In this document: positions 41,473-50,451 of the stretch, one piece after another
How positions within the stretch are numbered: position 1 is the first letter of the stretch
Layout: the number at the start of each line of letters is the position of its first letter
Assembly: GCF_010671605.1 (NCBI RefSeq)
Contig: NZ_JAABOO010000003.1
Coordinates: forward strand, 623,993-687,992
Reading direction: 5' to 3'
Source of the DNA: Leptobacterium flavescens
GTDB taxonomy: Bacteria > Bacteroidota > Bacteroidia > Flavobacteriales > Flavobacteriaceae
Length of the DNA: 64,000 nucleotides
Translations under genes and position numbers: made by a program
Notes under the pieces: generated by a model
Told to the model about the DNA's origin: nothing
Database searches by the model: none
Seen by the model: the letters and a program-made list of their open reading frames with translations, nothing else

Positions 41473-43245
41473 ATGAAAACATATATAAAATATTCAGGGA
41501 TCCTCATAGCCGGCTTATTGCTGGGCTGGTTGCTCTTCGGAAGAGGCGGCAGTTCGGAGGTGGCCTCGAATGCTTCTCATGAGCATACGGAAGATGAGAA
41601 CGGGATGTGGACCTGTTCCATGCACCCGCAGATACAGCAGCCCGAACCCGGGCAATGCCCGATCTGTGCCATGGATCTTGTTCCTGTTTCTGCCGAAGAC
41701 AGCGGAAGCCTGGAAGAGGCGCAGTTTAAATTATCGGAAAGAGCGGTTGCTCTTGCTAATATTCAGACCACCATGGTGGGAGATGTTCAAAGTACGGAAG
41801 GAGGGATTACCCTCTCCGGAAAGATCATGGAAAATGAGGAAGGTATGGTAATGCAGGCATCTCATTTTGGAGGAAGAGTAGAGAAACTGTATATCAATTC
41901 TACCGGAGAAAAGATCTATCCCGGGAAATTGCTGGCGGAGATATATTCTCCCAAACTGGTAACGGCCCAGGAAGAATTACTGACCGCTCTGGAGATCAGG
42001 AGTGAACAACCCGAATTGTACAAAGCTGTTCGAAGTAAACTGAAACTCTGGAAGCTGTCTGAAGCACAGATCCATGAAATACAGAACTCCGGGAAAGTGA
42101 AATACAATATCCCCGTCTATGCGGATGTAAGCGGAATAGTGACCGAAAAAATGATAGAAGAAGGAGAGCATGTCAGTGAAGGAGGTGCCCTTTATAAAGT
42201 AACCAATTTAAATACGGTCTGGGCAGTATTTGATGCTTATGAAAGCCAGATAAAGATGCTCAGAAAAGGGCAAAAAGTGAAGGTGAAAGTAAATGCCTTT
42301 CCGGATGAAGAAATAGATGCAGTAATAGATTTTGTAGACCCTGTACTGAACACCACTACACGAACGGTGCCTGTAAGAGTGGTCCTGAGAAACAGTAATG
42401 ATAAACTCAAGCCTGGAATGTTTGTAAGCGGAAGGATAGTCGTAAATTTGCAGGAAGGAAGCAGCCAGATCAGCATTCCGAAATCGGCAGTGCTGTGGAC
42501 CGGGAAACGTTCTGTAGTCTATGTAAAATCGCCTGCTGAGGGATCCGTATTCGAAATGAGAGAGGTAGAACTCGGGAATGCCATGAACGATTCTTATATG
42601 GTGATCTCCGGATTGGAGAATGGGGAAGAAGTAGTGACCAACGGTGCTTTTACCGTAGATGCGGCAGCCCAGTTGCAAGGGAAGAAAAGTATGATGAATA
42701 AGGATGGGGGAAGAACCAGTACCGGCCATGAGCATCATCAAATGAACATGGAAGGTGAACAGATGAACATGGAAGGCGAACCAATGAAGATGGAAGTGGA
42801 GACCGCTTTTCAGGATCAGTTAAGGGATGTGTTCTTGAATTATGAGAAACTCAAAGACCATCTGGTGGCAGATAAAGCGGAAGACGCTGGAAAATCGGCA
42901 AAAGCCGTACTGACCAGCCTGGAAAAAGTAGATATGAAGTTGCTGAAAGATCAGAAAATGCATCAGCAGTGGATGGCAATTGAAAAGGAGATCAGAAAAA
43001 CATCAACCTCTATAGGTAACAGTAAGGATATTGCAGAACAACGAAAGGCTTTTAAACCATTATCAGAACATATGATCTACGGAGTAGAGCTTTTCGGGAT
43101 CAATCAGAAGGTGTATAAGCAATTCTGTCCTATGTACGATAATAATGCCGGAGCTAACTGGCTTAGCCTGGAAAAAGAAATAAGAAACCCCTACTTCGGG
43201 GACGCAATGTTAACATGCGGAGAAGTAAAAAAAACAATAGAATAA
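41473..43245 (+). CDS. cusB: CusB-type efflux adaptor with metal-binding and DUF3347 domains
   Basis: This 590-residue protein has an N-terminal membrane anchor (about 8-24) and a heavy-metal-binding YHS-like segment TCSMHPQIQQPEPGQCPIC at about residues 52-70. The membrane-fusion core (barrel-sandwich and beta-barrel, about 100-405) is followed by a His/Met-rich linker with repeated MNMEGE units at about 418-440 and a C-terminal DUF3347 domain (about 445-590) ending NPYFGDAMLTCGEVK. It would pass Cu(I)/Ag(I) to CusA. It begins 18 bases after the TolC-like gene. Confidence 0.92.
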   Translation: MKTYIKYSGILIAGLLLGWLLFGRGGSSEVASNASHEHTEDENGMWTCSMHPQIQQPEPGQCPICAMDLVPVSAEDSGSLEEAQFKLSERAVALANIQTTMVGDVQSTEGGITLSGKIMENEEGMVMQASHFGGRVEKLYINSTGEKIYPGKLLAEIYSPKLVTAQEELLTALEIRSEQPELYKAVRSKLKLWKLSEAQIHEIQNSGKVKYNIPVYADVSGIVTEKMIEEGEHVSEGGALYKVTNLNTVWAVFDAYESQIKMLRKGQKVKVKVNAFPDEEIDAVIDFVDPVLNTTTRTVPVRVVLRNSNDKLKPGMFVSGRIVVNLQEGSSQISIPKSAVLWTGKRSVVYVKSPAEGSVFEMREVELGNAMNDSYMVISGLENGEEVVTNGAFTVDAAAQLQGKKSMMNKDGGRTSTGHEHHQMNMEGEQMNMEGEPMKMEVETAFQDQLRDVFLNYEKLKDHLVADKAEDAGKSAKAVLTSLEKVDMKLLKDQKMHQQWMAIEKEIRKTSTSIGNSKDIAEQRKAFKPLSEHMIYGVELFGINQKVYKQFCPMYDNNAGANWLSLEKEIRNPYFGDAMLTCGEVKKTIE

Positions 43246-43264
43246 TTTTAAATTTTTAACTCAA

Positions 43265-43837
43265 ATGAAAAATACAATAATAAGGACATTGGTCGTAGCA
43301 GTTTTATTTTCAACACTCTCATGCGGAAATAAAAAAGAAAAGGAGAATATTGAAGTGATCGAGGTGAATACAGGAGAAAAAGAGGAAAAGACCACTAAAG
43401 AAGAAGTGAATTACGATGAGGTAGCTCTTAATGTAAGCTTCAGTGATACCCGATATAACGATATGTATAAGGAGTATATCCGTATAAAAAATGCATTGGT
43501 ACAGGCCGATGCGGCAGAAGCTAAAAAAGGAGGAGAGAATATCGGTACTGCCTTTGCTAATATAGGTGTGGATCACGAATTGATGCAGGTTGCAGCGGAA
43601 ATTGCCGGTTCAGACGACCTTAAAACGCAACGCAAGGCTTTTTCCGATCTGAGCAATGCTATTACCGAGCTTGTTTCCAAAGCGCATATTGCTTCCGGGA
43701 AGATCTACAAACAATACTGCCCTATGGCATTCGATTTTAAAGGAGCTTACTGGCTTTCTACGGAAAAGCAGATCAGAAACCCTTATTTCGGAGATCAGAT
43801 GCTCGAGTGCGGAGAGGTAAAGCAGGAGATCCAATAA
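43265..43837 (+). CDS. DUF3347 lipoprotein, paralogue of the CusB C-terminal domain
   Basis: This 190-residue lipoprotein has Cys at about residue 20 (FSTLSCGNKK), an acidic/lysine linker and one DUF3347 domain at about 55-190. Its end (KIYKQYCPMAFDF..., IRNPYFGDQMLECGEVK) closely mirrors the end of the preceding CusB protein, so the two arose by duplication. Conserved Cys, Met and His suggest metal binding in the periplasm. It starts 19 bases after cusB. Confidence 0.82.
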   Translation: MKNTIIRTLVVAVLFSTLSCGNKKEKENIEVIEVNTGEKEEKTTKEEVNYDEVALNVSFSDTRYNDMYKEYIRIKNALVQADAAEAKKGGENIGTAFANIGVDHELMQVAAEIAGSDDLKTQRKAFSDLSNAITELVSKAHIASGKIYKQYCPMAFDFKGAYWLSTEKQIRNPYFGDQMLECGEVKQEIQ

Positions 43838-43901
43838 TTTACCACATATACAAAACCTGCTGTCCTGATACCAACGGATGGCAGGTTGTAAACTTTGGGG
43901 A

Positions 43902-44609
43902 ATGAAAAGGCTGAAACTCCTGTTACTTTTACCGATCGTTTTCGGTGGATGTGCCGATCAGAAGGAAGTACATGAGGTATTTCACGAAGGAGCCCTTCAG
44001 GAAATAATGAGAGGGGAAGCAGGAAAGGATATATCGCTTTCCGTGCTGCAGGATAAAAAGCACGCTTATGCTCTCGGAGCCATTGCAGGACTTAAAGGAG
44101 AGATCCAGGTTCTGGACGGAAAGGGCTATATAAGCAGTGTAAGTGGAAACGAAGTTTTTACAGATACTACTCTAAATAAGAAAGCATCTCTTCTGGTGTA
44201 TTCTTATGTGGAGAAATGGAAGAGTATTCAGGTTCCGAAGGAAGTTATAAGTAAAGAACAACTGGAAACATTTGTTTTTAAGGAAGCTGAAAAGAACGAT
44301 CTTAACACAGAAGAACCTTTTGCCTTTCTTTTGGAAGGCAGCCCGGAAAGGACTGACTGGCATGTGATAAACTGGACGGAAGGCGATTCCGAACACAGTC
44401 ACCGGAAACATAAAGAATCGGGTTTAAACGGTTCTCTGTATAAAGAAGAATTAACTATACTGGGATTTTATTCAAATAAACACAAAGGGATCTTTACTCA
44501 TCACTCCACCAATATGCATCTGCATTTTGTAGATAAAAAGAAGAAATTGGGAGGTCATGTGGATGATCTGAAACTCGGAGAGGGAATGATCCTTAAATTA
44601 CCGGAATAA
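43902..44609 (+). CDS. Acetolactate-decarboxylase-like lipoprotein in the metal island
   Basis: The chosen start is ATG 43902, giving 235 residues with a lipoprotein signal (LLLLLPIVFGGC). The segment GAIAGLKGEIQVLDGKGY and the late MHLHFVDKKKKLGGHVDDL match alpha-acetolactate decarboxylase, including the three His that bind zinc in that fold. Cytoplasmic acetolactate decarboxylases lack a lipid anchor, so an exported metal-binding or enzymatic role is possible. An upstream ATG at 43878 lies before the signal peptide and is unlikely. Confidence 0.7.
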   Translation: MKRLKLLLLLPIVFGGCADQKEVHEVFHEGALQEIMRGEAGKDISLSVLQDKKHAYALGAIAGLKGEIQVLDGKGYISSVSGNEVFTDTTLNKKASLLVYSYVEKWKSIQVPKEVISKEQLETFVFKEAEKNDLNTEEPFAFLLEGSPERTDWHVINWTEGDSEHSHRKHKESGLNGSLYKEELTILGFYSNKHKGIFTHHSTNMHLHFVDKKKKLGGHVDDLKLGEGMILKLPE

Positions 44610-44611
44610 CA

Positions 44612-45325
44612 ATGACACAAACATATTCTGTATCCGGAATGACCTGCGATGGTTGCAGGACCGGAGTAGAGGAAAAACTAAATTCGATAGAAGGAATTCA
44701 GGCTAAAGTAAATCTTGAGAAGAACGAAGCAGTGATAGATTCCGAAAGAGACATCAGCCTGAAAGAACTTCAGGATGCCTTGCCGTCCAAATACGCTATT
44801 AGCGAGAAAAAGGCGGAAGTTCCGGCTATGATGATGATGGAAGAAGAGAAAATATCAGATCTGCAGCAGTTAAAACCGCTGTTTATTATTTTCTTCTATA
44901 TCACGGTAGCAGCAGTACTTCTTAACATTAGTTCCTGGACCGGCAGTGAGTTTATGCTCGATTTTATGGGGCTTTTCTATATAGTTTTTAGCTTTTTTAA
45001 GATGCTTGACCTCAAAGGATTCCCGGATTCCTTCAGGATGTACGATCCGCTGGCAAAGGCTGTTCCGGCTTATGCATATATCTATCCTTTTATTGAAACC
45101 GCTCTGGGGTTAATGTTCCTGATGCGAATACAGATACGACCGGCTTTATATATCACCTTGTTTATTCTTGGTATTACTACTATCGGAGTAGTACGGGTGT
45201 TACTGGATAAAAAGTCCATTCAATGCGCTTGCCTCGGAACTGCTCTTAAATTACCAATGACAAAGGCTACTTTTATAGAGAACAGCATTATGCTGGTCAT
45301 GGCAGTCTTGATGTTGTTTTTTTAG
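44612..45325 (+). CDS. HMA metal-binding domain fused to a MauE/DoxX-like membrane domain
   Basis: This 237-residue protein has a heavy-metal-associated domain at about residues 1-65, with the CxxC metal motif in SGMTCDGCRTGVEEKL. Four hydrophobic helices at about 88-237 follow, in a MauE/DoxX-like arrangement, with CACLGT between helices 3 and 4. The fold suggests a membrane redox or metal-relay protein. It starts 2 bases after the acetolactate-decarboxylase-like gene and ends the island. Confidence 0.78.
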   Translation: MTQTYSVSGMTCDGCRTGVEEKLNSIEGIQAKVNLEKNEAVIDSERDISLKELQDALPSKYAISEKKAEVPAMMMMEEEKISDLQQLKPLFIIFFYITVAAVLLNISSWTGSEFMLDFMGLFYIVFSFFKMLDLKGFPDSFRMYDPLAKAVPAYAYIYPFIETALGLMFLMRIQIRPALYITLFILGITTIGVVRVLLDKKSIQCACLGTALKLPMTKATFIENSIMLVMAVLMLFF

Positions 45326-45332
45326 TATTGAG

Positions 45333-45350
45333 TCCCGATAGCTATCGGGA
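45333..45350. repeat. 18-bp perfect palindrome
   Basis: TCCCGATAGCTATCGGGA is identical to its own reverse complement and lies 7 bases after the stop of the metal island. Palindromes of this sequence are common in flavobacterial intergenic DNA. It could form a hairpin near the 3' end of the transcript, but there is no T-tract after it. Confidence 0.6.
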
Positions 45351-45354
45351 TGAG

Positions 45355-45451
45355 TAATGAGCAGTGAACAATTATCAATTAACAATGAGCAATTAACAAC
45401 GATCAACCAGCAACCACTAACCAACAACTATCAACTAACAACCAACAACGA
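45355..45451. repeat. Degenerate AAC/CAA-rich iterated sequence
   Basis: This stretch is built from variants of CAATTAACAA and CAACTAACAACCAAC, without exact period. A similar block in the opposite orientation (GTTAGTTGT units) lies at 63830-63885. It is non-coding low-complexity intergenic DNA. Confidence 0.55.
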
Positions 45452-46108
45452 CTAATCAACATACCCGTCAAGAAGGCTGATCAATTCATCGCAACTCTCG
45501 ATGGCTTTGAGTGAACTTTGTTTTTTGATGATACAGGCACCGTAAATGCTGTTCAGGATCCTTTTCAGTCGATCCTTGTTCCCGAAGGCGGAGCCACCTT
45601 CTTTTACCCGGTCAAAATCGAGATGATCTATATAGTAGTCGGCCAGGTATTTTTTGTTGATAGCCACCTGACGTTCGTAATCCATGGAAAGCATTCTGTA
45701 GGTTCCTGAATAATGCCCTTCAATGCTGGTCTTTAGCTTAAAATCATCTATCAGTTTCATATCTCCCGAATTGATCAGGCTGAGGTAGGTAATATTGTTA
45801 GGACTGAAATCTATGATGGAAGATATGGTTGCGAGGTTTTTGGAGATGATATCTTTTTCTTCCGCACCCGGACTTAAAACAGGAAGGATCTCCCGGATTA
45901 TGGCTGTCTTTTCATCCAGCTTACGTATGTTCTCTTCCAGTTCCTTTTTGTCTTCTTCCACATCTTTTTTCAGGTTAAGGAGGTATTGCTGCCTGAGCTG
46001 ATTATCACTTCGGTTCTCTGAATATTTGTTGATGCTAAAGGCAATGCTGATACCTATAATGACAATGAGGATCTCCCCGAAAGCATAACGCCAATTGATT
46101 TTCTTCAT
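45452..46108 (-). CDS. DUF6090-like membrane-anchored coiled-coil protein
   Basis: This 218-residue protein starts with a single membrane helix at about residues 9-24 (AFGEILIVIIGISIAFSIN), followed by a long charged helix (LRQQYLLNLKKDVEEDKKEL) and a helical C-terminal domain. The N-terminal pattern WRYAFGEILIVIIGISIAF is typical of a Bacteroidota family of unknown function. It stands alone on the minus strand, downstream of the lanthipeptide-type precursor and its terminator. Confidence 0.7.
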   Translation of the reverse strand: MKKINWRYAFGEILIVIIGISIAFSINKYSENRSDNQLRQQYLLNLKKDVEEDKKELEENIRKLDEKTAIIREILPVLSPGAEEKDIISKNLATISSIIDFSPNNITYLSLINSGDMKLIDDFKLKTSIEGHYSGTYRMLSMDYERQVAINKKYLADYYIDHLDFDRVKEGGSAFGNKDRLKRILNSIYGACIIKKQSSLKAIESCDELISLLDGYVD

Positions 46109-46181
46109 ATTTATATAAACGGTTGGTCATTATAAATATACGAAGAGAAGTAAAATAAGCGGGAATGGAGGGGTTGGAGGT

Positions 46182-46209
46182 TAAAAAAGAAAAGCGAGCC
46201 TAAGCTCGC
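46182..46209 (-). terminator. Terminator of the lanthipeptide-type gene
   Basis: On the minus strand the stem GCGAGC / GCTCGC (46209-46204 with 46199-46194) has a 4-base loop and runs into TTTTCTTTTTT (46193-46183). It starts 8 bases after the precursor stop. This supports the small gene as a real monocistronic unit. Confidence 0.8.
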
Positions 46210-46216
46210 CTTAATT

Positions 46217-46375
46217 TTATAAACAATGGCAGTAAGATCCTCCTCCGAGCAATTGGGAGATCCAGTGTTCACAATTCGGATGATCGGACGCTGCTCCTCC
46301 TTTTACTTCCTGTGATTGTAAGTTTGCAACCGATTTTTTCACAAGCTTTAAGCTTTTTAAATTTTGTTTTTTCAT
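46217..46375 (-). CDS. Orphan class I lanthipeptide-type precursor peptide
   Basis: This 52-residue ORF reads MKKQNLKSLKLVKKSVANLQ then SQEVKGGAAS, the leader form of Bacteroidota class I lanthipeptide precursors (NLKxLxLxKKxxxNLxxxxxKGG). The core of about 25 residues has Ser residues and three Cys, ending SYCHCL. It has its own terminator. No LanB, LanC or exporter gene lies within the window, so any modifying enzyme must be encoded elsewhere. Its 5' spacer to groL holds only the groL terminator. Confidence 0.65.
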   Translation of the reverse strand: MKKQNLKSLKLVKKSVANLQSQEVKGGAASDHPNCEHWISQLLGGGSYCHCL

Positions 46376-46440
46376 GATATAAAATTTTATGATATATAAG
46401 TATGTGTTGAAAAAACAGGATTCTTACCCCCAAAAAGTAA

Positions 46441-46476
46441 AAAAATAAAAAAACCGCTTTATCACTAAAGCGGTTT
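46441..46476 (-). terminator. Terminator of the groES-groEL operon
   Basis: On the minus strand AAACCGCTTT (46476-46467) pairs with AAAGCGGTTT (46460-46451) as a 10-bp stem with a 6-base loop, and the sequence then runs into a T-rich tract. It begins about 22 bases after the groL stop. Confidence 0.85.
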
Positions 46477-46498
46477 TCTGTATCTGTATGAATATGAA

Positions 46499-48145
<1,647 letters not shown>

Positions 48146-48152
48146 TTATGTT

Positions 48153-48431
48153 TTAAACAATTGCTAAAATGTCACTTTCGCGCATAATTAAATAATCGGT
48201 TCCTTCAAGTTTTAGTTCGGTTCCTGAATATTTTCCGTAAAGTACTGTGTCGCCAACCGCAACGGTAATTGGATTTTCATTAGTACCAGGCCCAACTGCC
48301 ACAACTACTCCTTTTTGAGGTTTTTCTTTTGCAGTATCAGGAATATAGATACCTGAAGCTGTTGTAGTCTCAGCTGCTACAGGCTCGATAAGAACCCTGT
48401 CAGCCAGTGGTTTAATGTTTAACTCAGCCAT
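48153..48431 (-). CDS. groES: Co-chaperonin GroES
   Basis: This 92-residue protein has the family start [20 protein letters not shown], followed by the mobile-loop region [20 protein letters not shown], and ends [11 protein letters not shown]. It caps GroEL. It is the first gene of the operon. Its upstream region has no TAnnTTTG box but has a TGGCAC-containing dyad at 48479-48497. Confidence 0.98.
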   Translation of the reverse strand: MAELNIKPLADRVLIEPVAAETTTASGIYIPDTAKEKPQKGVVVAVGPGTNENPITVAVGDTVLYGKYSGTELKLEGTDYLIMRESDILAIV

Positions 48432-48478
48432 TTTTATACTTATTTTTTAATTGTTTATTAATTTATTCGGACTACTAA

Positions 48479-48497
48479 TTGACAGAAATTGTGCCAA
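48479..48497 (-). promoter_or_regulatory. Dyad / sigma-54-like element upstream of groES
   Basis: On the minus strand TTGGCA (48497-48492) and TGTCAA (48484-48479) form an imperfect inverted repeat with a 7-base spacer, about 50 bases before groES. The same bases read TGGCAC-N5-CTGTC, which partly fits a -24/-12 promoter (GT in place of GC at -12). It does not match the CIRCE operator. Confidence 0.35.
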
Positions 48498-48518
48498 TTT
48501 ATTTAAGCTGACATTTCT

Positions 48519-48553
48519 AAAAAAAAATGCCAGCTGGAATGACAAGCTGGCAT
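48519..48553 (-). terminator. Terminator of the secG transcript
   Basis: On the minus strand the 9-bp stem ATGCCAGCT / AGCTGGCAT (48553-48545 with 48535-48527) has a 9-base loop and is followed by eight T residues. It lies 24 bases after the secG stop and separates that transcript from groES. Confidence 0.88.
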
Positions 48554-48576
48554 TAATATTCTTTAAAATATCGTTT

Positions 48577-48921
48577 TTACTGTTGGGTGGAATCCTGTGC
48601 CTGAACAGGTACTGTATTGTCTGTTGCAGGGGTGGTATTCTCTATTTGATTCCCATCAAGTAATCTGGAATCTGCAGTTCCGTTACCGGATTTAATAGTT
48701 ACGTTGGATACCAGGATTAATATAATCAGTAAGGTTGCCAATGTCCAGGTACTCTTGTCAAGGAAATCCCCTGTTTTTTGAACACCTCCAACAACCTGAC
48801 TTCCGCTTCCTCCAAAAGAAGAAGATAATCCACCACCTTTAGGGTTCTGTACCATGATCACTAATACTAATAAAAATGAGACAATAATAATTAGTATTAA
48901 AAAGATTGAAAACATACTCAT
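48577..48921 (-). CDS. secG: Preprotein translocase subunit SecG
   Basis: This 114-residue protein has two membrane helices (about 2-22 and 55-72) and the SecG signature VMVQNPKGGGLSSSFGG between them, with the following VGGVQKTGDFLDKSTWTLA. SecG aids SecYEG in protein export. A Gln/Thr-rich tail ends it. It follows the TPR gene by a few bases. Confidence 0.92.
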   Translation of the reverse strand: MSMFSIFLILIIIVSFLLVLVIMVQNPKGGGLSSSFGGSGSQVVGGVQKTGDFLDKSTWTLATLLIILILVSNVTIKSGNGTADSRLLDGNQIENTTPATDNTVPVQAQDSTQQ

Positions 48922-48928
48922 TTCTCTG

Positions 48929-49771
48929 TCAATTATTTTGTTGTAATTTTTTTACTGCTCGAATTTGGTCTGCAAAGAAACCACTTTTTTCCGGATATTT
49001 CAAACTTAAAATTTTATAGGCCTGTATTGCCTTCTTGTATTTTTTTTGTTCGAGGTATACCCTGGCAAGAGTTTCTGTCATTAATTCGGATCGCTCCACC
49101 ATATTTTGCTTCGCCAGGTTCACGGAAGAACCCGATTCTTTACTGGGAACGATCTTAGGATTAGAGGCTATAAATTTATCGATCAGATCGAATTTCTCTT
49201 TCTTTTTATCTGTCGTATCGCTCTCTTCTTTTTTCTCTTCCTCCTGCCCGCGATCTATGGGTTTCAGTTTGGAAAGTTTCAGCCATTCGCTAAAAGAATG
49301 TTTTTCATTCTCATCAAACTCCAGAGGTTTTCCCAATTGCAATTCATCCTCTTCCTCCTCTTCTTTTTTCTCAAAAAGAGCAGGATCCAGAACGGCATTG
49401 GCCTCACTTTTGGTTCCGAGAAAAACTTCGCGGGTCTCCATTTCCCTGAAAGAAGGAACCTCCTCGGCCTCTACAAAAATATCCTCCAGAGCTACAGACT
49501 GTTTGCTGATATTTTTAGCAATGGAATTCTGTTTAAAATCCTCGGAAGTGATAAAATCGAAAAGGATTGTCCGGTCTGCCGTATAGGCCGCCGTACATTT
49601 TAAAGCCTGATTGTACTTAAAGCTGTCCAGATTCTTTAAACCTTTGAGGTATACGGCTCTTGCCGCCTGAAAATATGGATACTCATCCAGTACTTTTTCC
49701 AGGGAAACAGAGCCCTCCAGGTCTACAGTGTCGGGTCTGTGCAAAAGCTGTATAAAATCTGAAACATTCAT
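48929..49771 (-). CDS. TPR-containing cytoplasmic protein, unknown function
   Basis: The start is taken as ATG 49771, 2 bases after the lptE stop, giving 280 residues. An in-frame TTG at 49780 is less likely. The N-terminus (FQAARAVYLKGLKNLDSFKYNQ) is helical, the middle is highly charged and probably disordered (EEEEEDELQL, EEEKKEESDTTDKKKEK), and the C-terminus has one TPR-like unit (YLEQKKYKKAIQAYKILSLK). No signal peptide is seen. The setting between lptE and secG is common in flavobacteria. Confidence 0.68.
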   Translation of the reverse strand: MNVSDFIQLLHRPDTVDLEGSVSLEKVLDEYPYFQAARAVYLKGLKNLDSFKYNQALKCTAAYTADRTILFDFITSEDFKQNSIAKNISKQSVALEDIFVEAEEVPSFREMETREVFLGTKSEANAVLDPALFEKKEEEEEDELQLGKPLEFDENEKHSFSEWLKLSKLKPIDRGQEEEKKEESDTTDKKKEKFDLIDKFIASNPKIVPSKESGSSVNLAKQNMVERSELMTETLARVYLEQKKYKKAIQAYKILSLKYPEKSGFFADQIRAVKKLQQNN

Positions 49772-49773
49772 CT

Positions 49774-50280
49774 CTACCAATCGGCTAGGGAAGCGTTAAA
49801 TATATCTTGTGTTAAACGGTCGAAGATCTCCTCGAAAGCCGTTTGTTCTATGGCATCTACCTGTGTGGTGGCCGGGAAATCGAAGAAGAAAGAAAATCTC
49901 CTTTCAAAATCCTTGTCGTCTTCCACATTGTTTGTAAAGCGTACATTAACCGCAATGGTTAGGCGGTTCAGGGCAGCTGTCTGATTAGAAGTTGCACTGT
50001 TAGGGGTGATCCGGTAATCTACGATCTCTCCCGCATATACCAGATCTGCGCTGGCCGTAACCAGATCCAGGTTGGTCTGACTCTGAATGACATCCTGCAG
50101 CGCCAGTGTAAACTGACGGTCCAGCCCCGGTTCTATAATAGGGGCATTGTTCTGAAAGAAATCTACCTGAAAGGTCTTGGCAAGTCCGGGGTTCCCTCCG
50201 GTAAAGTTATAGATCCCGCATCCCTGAGCTACAAACAGGAGTAACATTAATGCGGATAGTTGTTTTATATATCTTATCAT
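49774..50280 (-). CDS. lptE: LPS-assembly lipoprotein LptE
   Basis: This 168-residue protein has a lipoprotein signal with Cys at residue 21 (LLLFVAQGCGIYNFTG). The region FQVDFFQNNAPIIEPGLDRQF, followed by ADLVYAGEIVDYRITP, resembles LptE of Bacteroidota. LptE plugs the LptD barrel and helps insert lipopolysaccharide in the outer leaflet. It belongs with the sigma-54 activator gene upstream and the TPR gene downstream. Confidence 0.82.
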   Translation of the reverse strand: MIRYIKQLSALMLLLFVAQGCGIYNFTGGNPGLAKTFQVDFFQNNAPIIEPGLDRQFTLALQDVIQSQTNLDLVTASADLVYAGEIVDYRITPNSATSNQTAALNRLTIAVNVRFTNNVEDDKDFERRFSFFFDFPATTQVDAIEQTAFEEIFDRLTQDIFNASLADW

Positions 50281-50386
50281 CCTTCTTGGATTGTAGTAAT
50301 TCTACAAAATTAAGTAATTGCTTCTTTAAAGATAGCTGCCTTAGCTACTTTGGGTTAACTTTTACATTATTTAACTGAAATTTAGT

Positions 50387-50417
50387 TTTTTAGTTATTAA
50401 CTCTTGATAACTAAAAA
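50387..50417. repeat. 11-9-11 perfect inverted repeat before lptE
   Basis: TTTTTAGTTAT (50387-50397) and ATAACTAAAAA (50407-50417) are perfectly complementary with a 9-base spacer. It lies in the 171-base gap between the sigma-54 activator stop and lptE. It could be an AT-rich bidirectional terminator or an operator. Next to it, 50415-50450 is an AAATC-rich iterated sequence. Confidence 0.45.
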
Positions 50418-50451
50418 TCATAAATCTTCAATCGTAAATCCGAAATCCCGA

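Noticed and set aside
48479-48497. CIRCE (HrcA) operator before groES
   Set aside because: The arms are TTGGCA/TGTCAA with 7 bases between, not TTAGCACTC-N9-GAGTGCTAA.
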